NCBI GenBank assembly: GCA_024222895.1
Contig: JAAEOR010000297.1
Span: 1-40,021, forward strand
Direction of reading: 5' to 3'
DNA: 40,021 nucleotides
Origin: Hyphomicrobiales bacterium
Lineage (GTDB): Bacteria; Pseudomonadota; Alphaproteobacteria; Rhizobiales; Kaistiaceae
This document shows, piece by piece, positions 34,355 through 40,021 of this stretch. The notes below the pieces were generated by a model. The model did not search any database, had not been told where the DNA came from, and saw nothing but the letters and a program-made list of their open reading frames with translations. The translations under genes and the position numbers were made by a program. Position 1 is the first letter of the stretch; each line of letters begins with the position of its first letter.

Positions 34355-35266
34355 CTATAGCCGGTAGACTCGCGTGGCCGTGTCGTGAAACAGCTTTTGC
34401 TGATCGCTCTCGCTGAAGTCACCAACGATCGACCGGAAAGCGCCAAACAGGGTGTCATAGCTGCTGTAGAGCCGGTCCACCGGGAAATTGCTGGCAAACA
34501 TGGCGCGGTCGGTCCCGAAGATGTCGATGCATTCGAGGACAAACGGCCGAATCGATGCCTCCGACCAGTGCCAGTCGAGCATCCCCAACCCTGAGATCTT
34601 TATCGTCACGTTCGGCCGTTCGGCCAGAAGCCGAAGACCCTCACGCCACATGGCAAGGCCCTCCGCATCCTTGTCGGCGGGCATCCCCGCATGGTTCAGG
34701 ATGACCTGTGTTTCCGGGAACCGTGCGGCGACCTCGGCCGCAGCCGGCATCTGCGACGGGTAGAGTTGCAGATCGAAGGAAAGGCCGAACCTGCGCAGCA
34801 ATGCATAGCCGCGCAGCCATGCATCGTCGGTCAGCAGATCGTCGCGGTCGAGGAAGGATTTCTGTGGGTCGGCGTGCCAGTTGAGGATGTGGCGGATACC
34901 CCGGATGGCGGCAAACTCGCAATGCCCTGCAAGAATCTCCTCAGCACCGTCGTGATCGAGCGCTGCATAGGCGACGATACCGTGGGGATATCCCGTTCTG
35001 TCCGTGACCGACTGAAGCCACCGCGTTTCGCCGACCGGATCCGCAGCATCCCAGCCCGCGTCGACATGCACCGCCTTGACCAATCCCTGCGACCTGGCGT
35101 CGGCCAGGTAGTCTTCGATCAGGTAGTTGCGTGCGATCGGTTCGACGTCGCCGGCGACCTGGATCGGCGGCGGCTTCTGGGTGAGCCACGGGTAGCGGTT
35201 CGTTTCGAGATCCCAGATGTGAAAATGCGGATCGACCAGCGGGACCGTCTGAGTTTTGTCGCTCAT
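34355..35266 (-). CDS. Amidohydrolase (COG3618-like, possible lactonase)
   Basis: A 303-residue TIM-barrel hydrolase of the amidohydrolase-2 group that includes L-fuconolactonase and related sugar-acid lactonases. Metal-binding signs are DPHFHIWD (His14, His16), the ILNHAG histidine and ASNFPVDRL, where the usual GSDWP-type aspartate is asparagine, as in many COG3618 members. Other family segments are HVDAGWD and IRGIRHILNW. The ATG at 35266 has GAGG 8 nt before it. The frame remains open to 35446 but crosses a palindromic operator-like site. It is a single gene, with no sugar-catabolism partners adjacent. Confidence 0.9.
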   Translation of the reverse strand: MSDKTQTVPLVDPHFHIWDLETNRYPWLTQKPPPIQVAGDVEPIARNYLIEDYLADARSQGLVKAVHVDAGWDAADPVGETRWLQSVTDRTGYPHGIVAYAALDHDGAEEILAGHCEFAAIRGIRHILNWHADPQKSFLDRDDLLTDDAWLRGYALLRRFGLSFDLQLYPSQMPAAAEVAARFPETQVILNHAGMPADKDAEGLAMWREGLRLLAERPNVTIKISGLGMLDWHWSEASIRPFVLECIDIFGTDRAMFASNFPVDRLYSSYDTLFGAFRSIVGDFSESDQQKLFHDTATRVYRL

Positions 35267-35621
35267 GCGATTACCTCGCATGCGCCCGGAAGCGCACTTG
35301 TCACGAGCGGCCCACCGAGTTCGAGTGCCGGTGACAAGCAAGTCATTGTAGTCGGTGCCCCATGCGAGCCTCTCGTCCGTGTCGAAGCGGCAGCTACAAT
35401 CATTGTAGCCAAGTCGGACCCAATTCGCCGCGGTCGTGGGCCGCAATCTGATGCTACTCCCAAGACTGACACCGCGGCAAGAAGGCGAGAGACCTGATCG
35501 GCTACGCCCCGCAATAGAGTTTCGAGTCCTCGCTTGCCTGTACCGCCAATGGCGATCCTGCCGCGGTCATTCCAGTCCGAATATCCTGACCGGGTGCCGC
35601 CGGCTCGCCCTGGGACCGTTG
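35267..35621. other. 355-nt intergenic region upstream of the amidohydrolase
   Basis: It holds the presumed promoter of the amidohydrolase gene (minus strand) and the 3' flank of the hydroxylase-family gene. The notable content is the palindrome and half-site at 35345-35409. The minus strand reads TACAAT in both, which resembles a -10 box, but neither has a convincing -35. I see no supported gene. Confidence 0.5.
35345..35409. promoter_or_regulatory. Operator-like palindrome plus half-site upstream of the amidohydrolase
   Basis: GCTACAAT-C-ATTGTAGC (35393-35409) is a perfect 8-bp inverted repeat around one base. A second ATTGTAG lies at 35345-35351, 57 nt away. The pair lies 79-143 nt upstream of the amidohydrolase ATG. 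Such sites are typical of dimeric repressors of the GntR type; no such regulator gene is adjacent. Confidence 0.5.
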
Positions 35622-36641
35622 TCACGCCTGACGCGCTCTCACGCTCTCACTATGCAACTTGCGGAAATGCGCGTCTGCCTCGGGCGTGCCGTCGTGCAGG
35701 CTGCCGAACCATTTGTCCAGCGGAACGTTGCTCTCGCCAAAATTCACCGTGTGATAGCGATGATGCAGGTAGTGCAACAGCCGGTCGTTACGCAGGGCCA
35801 GCTCGTCTCCAAACACGATTTCGTCGAAGCCACTGTGGCTGACGCCCGGGCCGAGTCCGGTCTGAAAGCCGTTGAACATCATATGCAGCGGATGGCTGGG
35901 GACGACCACGTGAATGAGCATGCAACTGAAATAGATAAGATGTTCCACCGGGTGCATCGCCATGCCCGACCAGGGCCCGACATTGACATTCTTGTGGTGG
36001 AGGTAGTGCACATGATCATAAAGGGGCTTCCAGTGGATCAGGCGGTGAATCCAGTAAAAGTGAAAATTCCGCCAGAACGGAATGAGCAGCATCCACAGGC
36101 AGAACCAGATCGGATTTGAGGCGAAATCGATGTAGGGCAGCAAGTTGTTGGCATACGCCCACCACAGTCCGCATTCATAGGCGCTCCAGATCAGCGCGCC
36201 GACATAAGACCAGAACATGTTGTCCCAGACCTGATCCTTGAACAGGAAGGTCGGGTTGTTCTTCGACATCCAGTTGCCGTTGTATTTCTTCAGCCGTCCC
36301 TGCTTGCGGAACCCGTAGAACCAGAGGTGAAGGGCACCGGTCCACAGCGTCAGCAGCACCAGGTTGCGGGCGGTGATTTCCGCCATCCAGCCAATACCGA
36401 ACGTCTCCATCCGGGCCATCTCGGGCGTGAAAAAGGCATAGGAAACGCTGATCAACACCATGTAGATGGCAAACCATGGAACGAAGAGGCCGGGGAAGCC
36501 GAACACCCATTTGGCGATCCGCTTGGGGCTGGTGGGAAAGTCGAGCAGCGGCTCGAGAGCAACCGGCCGCCCGGACCGCCACTCACCGCGTCTGTCGCGA
36601 ACCTGATTGTGTTCGTCGATCGTTGTCTTGGGTTTGGCCAA
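35622..36641 (-). CDS. Fatty-acid hydroxylase / sterol desaturase family membrane protein
   Basis: About 339 residues of an integral membrane di-iron oxygenase. Several hydrophobic helices alternate with the histidine clusters that bind iron: HRLIH at about residue 199, HYLHH at 212, HPVEH at 230 and HYLHHRYH at 290. The family hydroxylates or desaturates lipids, sterols or carotenoids using oxygen and an electron donor. The divergent Rieske ferredoxin could be that donor. An ATG at 36767 is in frame, but it would leave 17 nt between divergent start codons and place a TTGACA promoter inside this gene. The TTG at 36641 (MAKPKTTIDEH) is therefore preferred. The substrate is unknown. Confidence 0.88.
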   Translation of the reverse strand: MAKPKTTIDEHNQVRDRRGEWRSGRPVALEPLLDFPTSPKRIAKWVFGFPGLFVPWFAIYMVLISVSYAFFTPEMARMETFGIGWMAEITARNLVLLTLWTGALHLWFYGFRKQGRLKKYNGNWMSKNNPTFLFKDQVWDNMFWSYVGALIWSAYECGLWWAYANNLLPYIDFASNPIWFCLWMLLIPFWRNFHFYWIHRLIHWKPLYDHVHYLHHKNVNVGPWSGMAMHPVEHLIYFSCMLIHVVVPSHPLHMMFNGFQTGLGPGVSHSGFDEIVFGDELALRNDRLLHYLHHRYHTVNFGESNVPLDKWFGSLHDGTPEADAHFRKLHSESVRARQA

Positions 36642-36735
36642 ACGACTTGCCCCGCGCCAAAGCTGTGCAGACTCGTTTGAACTTACCGCCCCGAGCAGTT
36701 GAGTGCCAGAACGGCATTGGCTAGCAGTGTTGGAC

Positions 36736-36764
36736 TTGACATCGGGCGAGCGTGTGCCCGGAAT
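36736..36764 (+). promoter_or_regulatory. Candidate promoter of the Rieske ferredoxin gene
   Basis: A perfect -35 hexamer TTGACA (36736-36741), a 17-nt spacer and CGGAAT as a weak -10 (36759-36764). Transcription would begin about 14 nt before the ATG at 36785, leaving just enough room for the CAGGA ribosome site. No other good -35 is seen in this gap. Confidence 0.4.
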
Positions 36765-36784
36765 CATGAGAAACAGGATAAACC

Positions 36785-37099
36785 ATGGCCCAGAGCGTCC
36801 GTGTTTGCAGTGTTGCTGATATTGAAGAAGAAGACGTCATGCGCTTCGATCACGGAGATCAGACATTTGCCATATATCGCTGTCCCGATGGCGCGTTCTT
36901 TGCAACAGACGGCTATTGCACCCACGAGGGTGCCCATCTCGGCGATGGCATTGTCGACGGGTATGAAATCGAATGCCCATTGCACTTTGGTGCCTTTGAC
37001 TATCGCAACGGTGAGCCGACGGTTGCACCGGCCTGTGTCAGACTCAAGACGTTTCCGGCGACGGTCGAGGATGGCGCCGTCTTCATCACCATCGACTGA
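36785..37099 (+). CDS. Rieske [2Fe-2S] ferredoxin
   Basis: A 104-residue soluble Rieske protein with both cluster-binding boxes, Cys45-Thr-His47 (YCTHEGAHLGDG) and Cys64-Pro-Leu-His67 (ECPLHFGAFD). These ligate one iron through two cysteines and the other through two histidines. It belongs to the small dioxygenase-type ferredoxins (BphA3/NirD/MocE style) that pass electrons to oxygenases. It is divergent from the membrane hydroxylase and 18 nt before a phytanoyl-CoA-dioxygenase-family gene. Its likely partner is the membrane di-iron enzyme, since phytanoyl-type enzymes use 2-oxoglutarate instead. No ferredoxin reductase is adjacent. Confidence 0.95.
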   Translation: MAQSVRVCSVADIEEEDVMRFDHGDQTFAIYRCPDGAFFATDGYCTHEGAHLGDGIVDGYEIECPLHFGAFDYRNGEPTVAPACVRLKTFPATVEDGAVFITID

Positions 37100-37117
37100 C
37101 GGGTAGGAGGGGGCGAC

Positions 37118-37942
37118 ATGTCCAACCACGGTGAGGATGGGCGCATCCTCAGCGCCACGGAGCGGGAAGCCTACGCGACAGACGGGCTGGTAAAGCCGAC
37201 ATTGCGGTTATCACCCGAAACGGTCGCCGCAATGCGCACACTGTTGGAAGACACGTTGGAGGCCACGCCGGGTCAGCGTCCCGAGACCCTGGTCTGCCCC
37301 CATATCGAGGGCATGAACGGCCTTCCGCTCAACCTCACCAGCCGCTGGCTTGATGTATGCCGGCGGCCGGATTTCGTCGATGCGATCGCCGACCTGATTG
37401 GTGATGATGTGATCCTCTGGGGCAGCCAGCTTTTCTGCAAGCCCGCGGGGACGGGACTTGAGGTGCCGTGGCATCAGGATGGGCATTTCTGGCCGATCAG
37501 GCCGCTGGCGACCTGCTCCTTGTGGCTCGCCATAGACGACGTCGACGAGGAGAACAGCGCAATGCTTTACGTTCCCGGCAGCCATGCGCCCGGAACCCTG
37601 TTTCCCCATGCCGATCAGCCGAGCGAGGACTCGGCACTGAACGCCGAGATGCTGCCCGGCGACGTCGATCTGGATCGAGTCGCAGTCGACGCGCTACCGG
37701 CAGGCGCTTTTTCGCTGCACGATGTCTACCTGGTGCACGGATCCAAGCCGAACCGCTCGCATCGTCGCAGGGCAGGTTTCGTGATCCGCTATATGCCCGC
37801 CTCTTCACACTATGATCGCCGGGCGGCGCGCTCAGGCTCGACCCATGTCGCGACGAAGCTTGCCGAGCGTCCGCTTTTCCTGCTGCACGGCCAGGATCGA
37901 ACCGACAAGACCGGAGTTGTCGACCTGCGCCCCGCGTCTTAA
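37118..37942 (+). CDS. Phytanoyl-CoA dioxygenase (PhyH) family oxygenase
   Basis: A 274-residue Fe(II)/2-oxoglutarate-dependent oxygenase of the PhyH/EctD superfamily. The iron triad is His119 and Asp121 (WHQDGHFW) with His207 (LVHGSKPNRSH). An arginine about ten residues further on (RRRAGFVIRY) should bind 2-oxoglutarate. The core includes ENSAMLYVPGSH. It starts with ATG after an excellent GGAGG site and follows the Rieske ferredoxin by 18 nt, so they are co-transcribed. It hydroxylates an unactivated carbon of an unknown small molecule or lipid-like compound, perhaps the same one the membrane hydroxylase acts on. It lacks the full signature of ectoine hydroxylase. Confidence 0.93.
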   Translation: MSNHGEDGRILSATEREAYATDGLVKPTLRLSPETVAAMRTLLEDTLEATPGQRPETLVCPHIEGMNGLPLNLTSRWLDVCRRPDFVDAIADLIGDDVILWGSQLFCKPAGTGLEVPWHQDGHFWPIRPLATCSLWLAIDDVDEENSAMLYVPGSHAPGTLFPHADQPSEDSALNAEMLPGDVDLDRVAVDALPAGAFSLHDVYLVHGSKPNRSHRRRAGFVIRYMPASSHYDRRAARSGSTHVATKLAERPLFLLHGQDRTDKTGVVDLRPAS

Positions 37943-38045
37943 CCGGAAAGCGTCGGCTTGACGGGTATGGGCCTGGGTTGAATGGCCATCCACGTCGTCC
38001 TGTCGGTGGTGGTCTGGTTGATACATGCGTGCGGAACCGGTCTCT

Positions 38046-38077
38046 TCGTCGCGGTGCGTGCTAACACGAAACGACGA
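38046..38077. terminator. Candidate hairpin between convergent genes
   Basis: TCGTCG (38046-38051) pairs with CGACGA (38072-38077), with an inner CGTG/CACG pair around CTAA. It lies between the PhyH stop (37942) and the binding-protein stop (38129) of the facing gene, so it could serve both. There is no T-run on either strand. Confidence 0.3.
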
Positions 38078-38128
38078 GGTGAAATCGCGCAAAGCCGCTT
38101 TCGATGCGGTCCGGCTGCCCCCGCTCGT

Positions 38129-39151
38129 TCAGAGAAACGGTGGTGCGTAGAGGATGCCGCCGTCGCGGTAGGATGCGTTCAGGCCGCGGGGGAGGCCGAG
38201 GGGTGTGCCTTTGCCGAGATGAGCTTCGAAAATTTCGCCGTAATTGCCCGCGGCGGAAATTGCCTGCACCGCCCAGTCGGGCTCGAGCCCCAGCATCGCC
38301 CCAAGATCACCCTCCTGGCCAAGGAGGCGGGCCACTTCGGGATCCGTGGCGGGTGTGGCGGCCACGTCGGCGACATTGGCCTGCGTAATGCCCTTCTCCT
38401 CGGCAACGATGAGTGCGTACAGGGTCCAGCGCACGATCTCGATCCAGTTGTGATCGCCATGGCGCACCAGGGGGCCGAGGGGTTCTTTGGAGATCGTCTC
38501 CGGCAGGATGACGTGCTCGTCCGGCTGATCCAGGCTCGACCTCATCGCCGCAAGTTCGGATCTGTCGGAGGTGATGACATCGCAGCCGCCGCCCAGATAA
38601 GCATCCAGCATGTCATCCGTGCTCGACATTTCGACAGGCTGGTAGCTCATCTGGTTGGCCCGATAGAAGTCCTCCGTGTTCTGTTCGGTGGTCGTTCCGG
38701 CGTTGACACAGATGTCGGCGCCGTCGAGGTCCATCACCGACGAGACACCCAGGTCGCGCGGCACCATCATGCCCTGGCCGTCGTAGTAGTTGACCCCGAT
38801 GAACTCGAACTCCAGGTCGACATCCCGGGAAAATGTCCAGGTAATGCTGCTGGCGAGGACGTCGATCTGACCCGTGGCAAGTGTGTCCAGGATGCCCTTG
38901 AAATTGGGCTCCCTGTCGAAGTCGAGCTGCACGGCCGACGGATCGCCCAAAACCGCTCCCGCCAGGGCACGGCAGAAGGCCACATCGAAGCCCTGCCGCA
39001 TTCCGTTCTCGTCGACATAGCCGAATCCCGGCATGTCCCCTGGCGCGCTGCAGTTCAGTTGGCCTCGCTCTTGTACTTCGGCCAAGGTCTGAGCATTGGC
39101 ACCCCAAGGCGCGCACAATGCCGCCAGCGCCGCGGCGACGACGAGCTTCAT
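38129..39151 (-). CDS. Polar amino-acid ABC substrate-binding protein (AapJ/BztA-like)
   Basis: A 340-residue periplasmic binding protein of the general L-amino-acid type. A Sec signal peptide covers about residues 1-20 (ending GANAQ). Typical segments of AapJ relatives are RGQLNCS, GFDVAFCRALAGAVLGD, the SSITWTFSRD stretch, ICVNAGTTTEQN, YLGGGCDVITSDRSELAA and the C-terminal LNASYRDGGILYAPPF. The cysteines in LNCS, AFC, ICV and GGCD probably form disulfides. It starts with ATG after GAGGGAG. No permease or ATPase genes follow within the window, so it is an orphan or serves a transporter encoded elsewhere. Confidence 0.94.
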   Translation of the reverse strand: MKLVVAAALAALCAPWGANAQTLAEVQERGQLNCSAPGDMPGFGYVDENGMRQGFDVAFCRALAGAVLGDPSAVQLDFDREPNFKGILDTLATGQIDVLASSITWTFSRDVDLEFEFIGVNYYDGQGMMVPRDLGVSSVMDLDGADICVNAGTTTEQNTEDFYRANQMSYQPVEMSSTDDMLDAYLGGGCDVITSDRSELAAMRSSLDQPDEHVILPETISKEPLGPLVRHGDHNWIEIVRWTLYALIVAEEKGITQANVADVAATPATDPEVARLLGQEGDLGAMLGLEPDWAVQAISAAGNYGEIFEAHLGKGTPLGLPRGLNASYRDGGILYAPPFL

Positions 39152-39569
39152 CCTGCCACTCCCTCAATTCATCGGCTGAGTGACTACCACGATGCACTCG
39201 GTAGCTCAAAGCGGTCTTCATCTGGCGAATGCGGGTCGATTTGAAGACGCAGGCGTTGAACAAGCCCGGTTCCTGGGCGAATGGGTCTACCGCCGACCTA
39301 TCAACCTTAAGCGAAGAAGGTCATCGTGCCGGGTCGGCAGAAGCGACCCGACACCCATATGTGCCCCAGGCCTGGCCGAAAACCGGGCACGTTGACGGCA
39401 GCGTGGTCAGGCGGTCTGGCCGGTCTGGCGAGGCTGATGGAAACCCCTGGCCGACCGTGCTAGATTGCCCATCGGTGCCGATTGGCACCTCCCCAAGAGC
39501 CATCCGACCGAGGCAGAGCAGGCGTTTCTGCGGCCTGGGTGGGGCTGCGTGTTGATTGGATCGGTGCCC
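39152..39569. other. 418-nt divergent intergenic region
   Basis: This gap holds the promoters of the amino-acid binding protein (leftward) and the efflux adaptor (rightward). The one clear structure is the inverted repeat at 39326-39354. A short tandem CGGTCTGGC duplication occurs near 39413-39430. TAGATT near 39461 is a possible -10 without a matching -35. I see no supported gene; the short open frames here look like chance. Confidence 0.5.
39326..39354. promoter_or_regulatory. Strong inverted repeat in the divergent region
   Basis: GTGCCGGGTCG and CGACCCGACAC form an 11-bp inverted repeat with one mismatch around a 7-nt loop (GCAGAAG). It lies 175 nt from the binding-protein start and 215 nt from the adaptor start. 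Either an operator for one of the two genes or an RNA hairpin is possible. Confidence 0.4.
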
Positions 39570-40021
39570 ATGACCGTCGTCCGGACTCAGATGTGCCTGC
39601 TGGCCGCCGGGTTTGCCCTGACGGCGATGGCGACGGTGGTCCCGGCCGCGGGCCAGGGTGGCGACCGGCCGGCGCCGGTGGTGGTCGAACCCGTCTCGGT
39701 CCAGCCGATGACCCAGACCCTGCCGGTGATCGGCCGCATCATCACACTTCAGGCCTCGGTCATCGCCTCGGATGTGGCCGGCGGCGTGGCCAAGGTGGAC
39801 GCCGAGGTCGGTGACCGGGTCGAGACAGGCGACGTGGTCGTCACACTGACGCTCGATCGGCTCGAGGCCGCGGTCGCCCTCGCCAAGGCCGAACTCGAAC
39901 AGGCCCGGTCCCGCGTCGAGTCGGTCGAAGCTGCGGCGACCTCGCTCCGCGAGGATTACAAGCGGCTCGAGTCGCTGCAGGAGTCGCCGGCCTTCTCGCA
40001 GGTCCAGTTCGATCAGGTCGG
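39570..40021 (+). CDS. RND-efflux periplasmic adaptor (MFP/HlyD family), 3' end outside window
   Basis: The first 150 codons of an adaptor that bridges an inner-membrane RND pump and an outer-membrane channel. A signal peptide (about residues 1-29, hydrophobic, ending VPAAG) precedes the first beta-barrel strands (PVVVEPVSVQPM). A lipoyl-type half-motif follows (SVIASDVAGGVAKVDAEVGD RVETGD, read across the space), then a helical hairpin (EAAVALAKAELEQARSRVES). The frame is open to the window edge. The ATG at 39570 was chosen because it begins the signal peptide; no strong ribosome site is visible. The pump gene presumably follows outside the window. Confidence 0.88.
   Translation, partial: MTVVRTQMCLLAAGFALTAMATVVPAAGQGGDRPAPVVVEPVSVQPMTQTLPVIGRIITLQASVIASDVAGGVAKVDAEVGDRVETGDVVVTLTLDRLEAAVALAKAELEQARSRVESVEAAATSLREDYKRLESLQESPAFSQVQFDQV

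Noticed and set aside
37982-39244. A 420-codon open frame on the plus strand
   Set aside because: It is antisense to the AapJ-like binding protein, whose signal peptide and motifs are convincing.
1-40021. CRISPR array, tRNA, rRNA or insertion sequence
   Set aside because: I found no regularly spaced repeat series, no tRNA-like cloverleaf, no rRNA sequence and no transposase or integrase frame.

Overview
The window is G+C-rich, densely coded chromosomal DNA that looks like an alphaproteobacterium, probably Hyphomicrobiales (Rhizobiales) or a close relative. Support comes from two ribose-type ABC uptake systems, a DUF6880 protein, a four-cysteine mini-protein, an AapJ-type amino-acid binding protein, and a palindromic intergenic repeat of the kind scattered through Rhizobiales genomes (34159-34325). 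I see no rRNA, tRNA, CRISPR array, transposase, integrase or phage gene.

Positions 1-13104, all on the minus strand, hold two tandem carbohydrate-type (CUT2/Rbs-like) ABC importers. System 2 (13104 down to 8300) is binding protein, double ATPase, permease, permease. System 1 (6011 down to 1293) is binding protein, permease, double ATPase, permease. Each has a putative regulator downstream: an unusual winged-helix/solute-binding-protein fusion (8112-6280) and a LacI-type repressor (1030-23). Both binding-protein genes are followed at once by a strong RNA hairpin, as expected where the binding protein is made in excess over the membrane parts. The system 2 ATPase has no in-frame ATG, GTG or TTG at its expected N-terminus; the best start is an ATC behind a good Shine-Dalgarno sequence.

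Positions 13105-20257 look catabolic. Divergent from system 2, across a control region with three phased CGGACA boxes, lie a short-chain dehydrogenase and an M24-fold (creatinase/prolidase/DddP-like) protein with an altered metal site. A four-cysteine mini-protein follows on the opposite strand. Then come a glutamine-synthetase-family ligase, an N-formylglutamate-amidohydrolase-like protein and an isochorismatase-like cysteine hydrolase, with a convergent DAO-family FAD oxidoreductase. Together these suggest use of an amine or amide compound, substrate unknown.

Positions 20467-25444 carry a DUF6880 protein and a large PutA (proline dehydrogenase plus P5C dehydrogenase). Positions 25644-32668 carry the least explained part: two genes 2 nt apart encoding a Tat-dependent lipoprotein of about 1,100 residues and a leaderless partner of about 1,235 residues. 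I can assign no function to either. This is the best candidate here for an undescribed system.

Positions 32915-34147 are a small envelope operon (lipoprotein plus L,D-transpeptidase), followed by the palindromic repeat. Positions 34355-37942 hold an amidohydrolase (COG3618-like), a membrane fatty-acid-hydroxylase/sterol-desaturase-family protein, a divergent Rieske ferredoxin and a phytanoyl-CoA-dioxygenase-family protein, plausibly an oxidative set. The window ends with an AapJ-like amino-acid binding protein and the 5' part of an RND-efflux periplasmic adaptor cut by the window edge.
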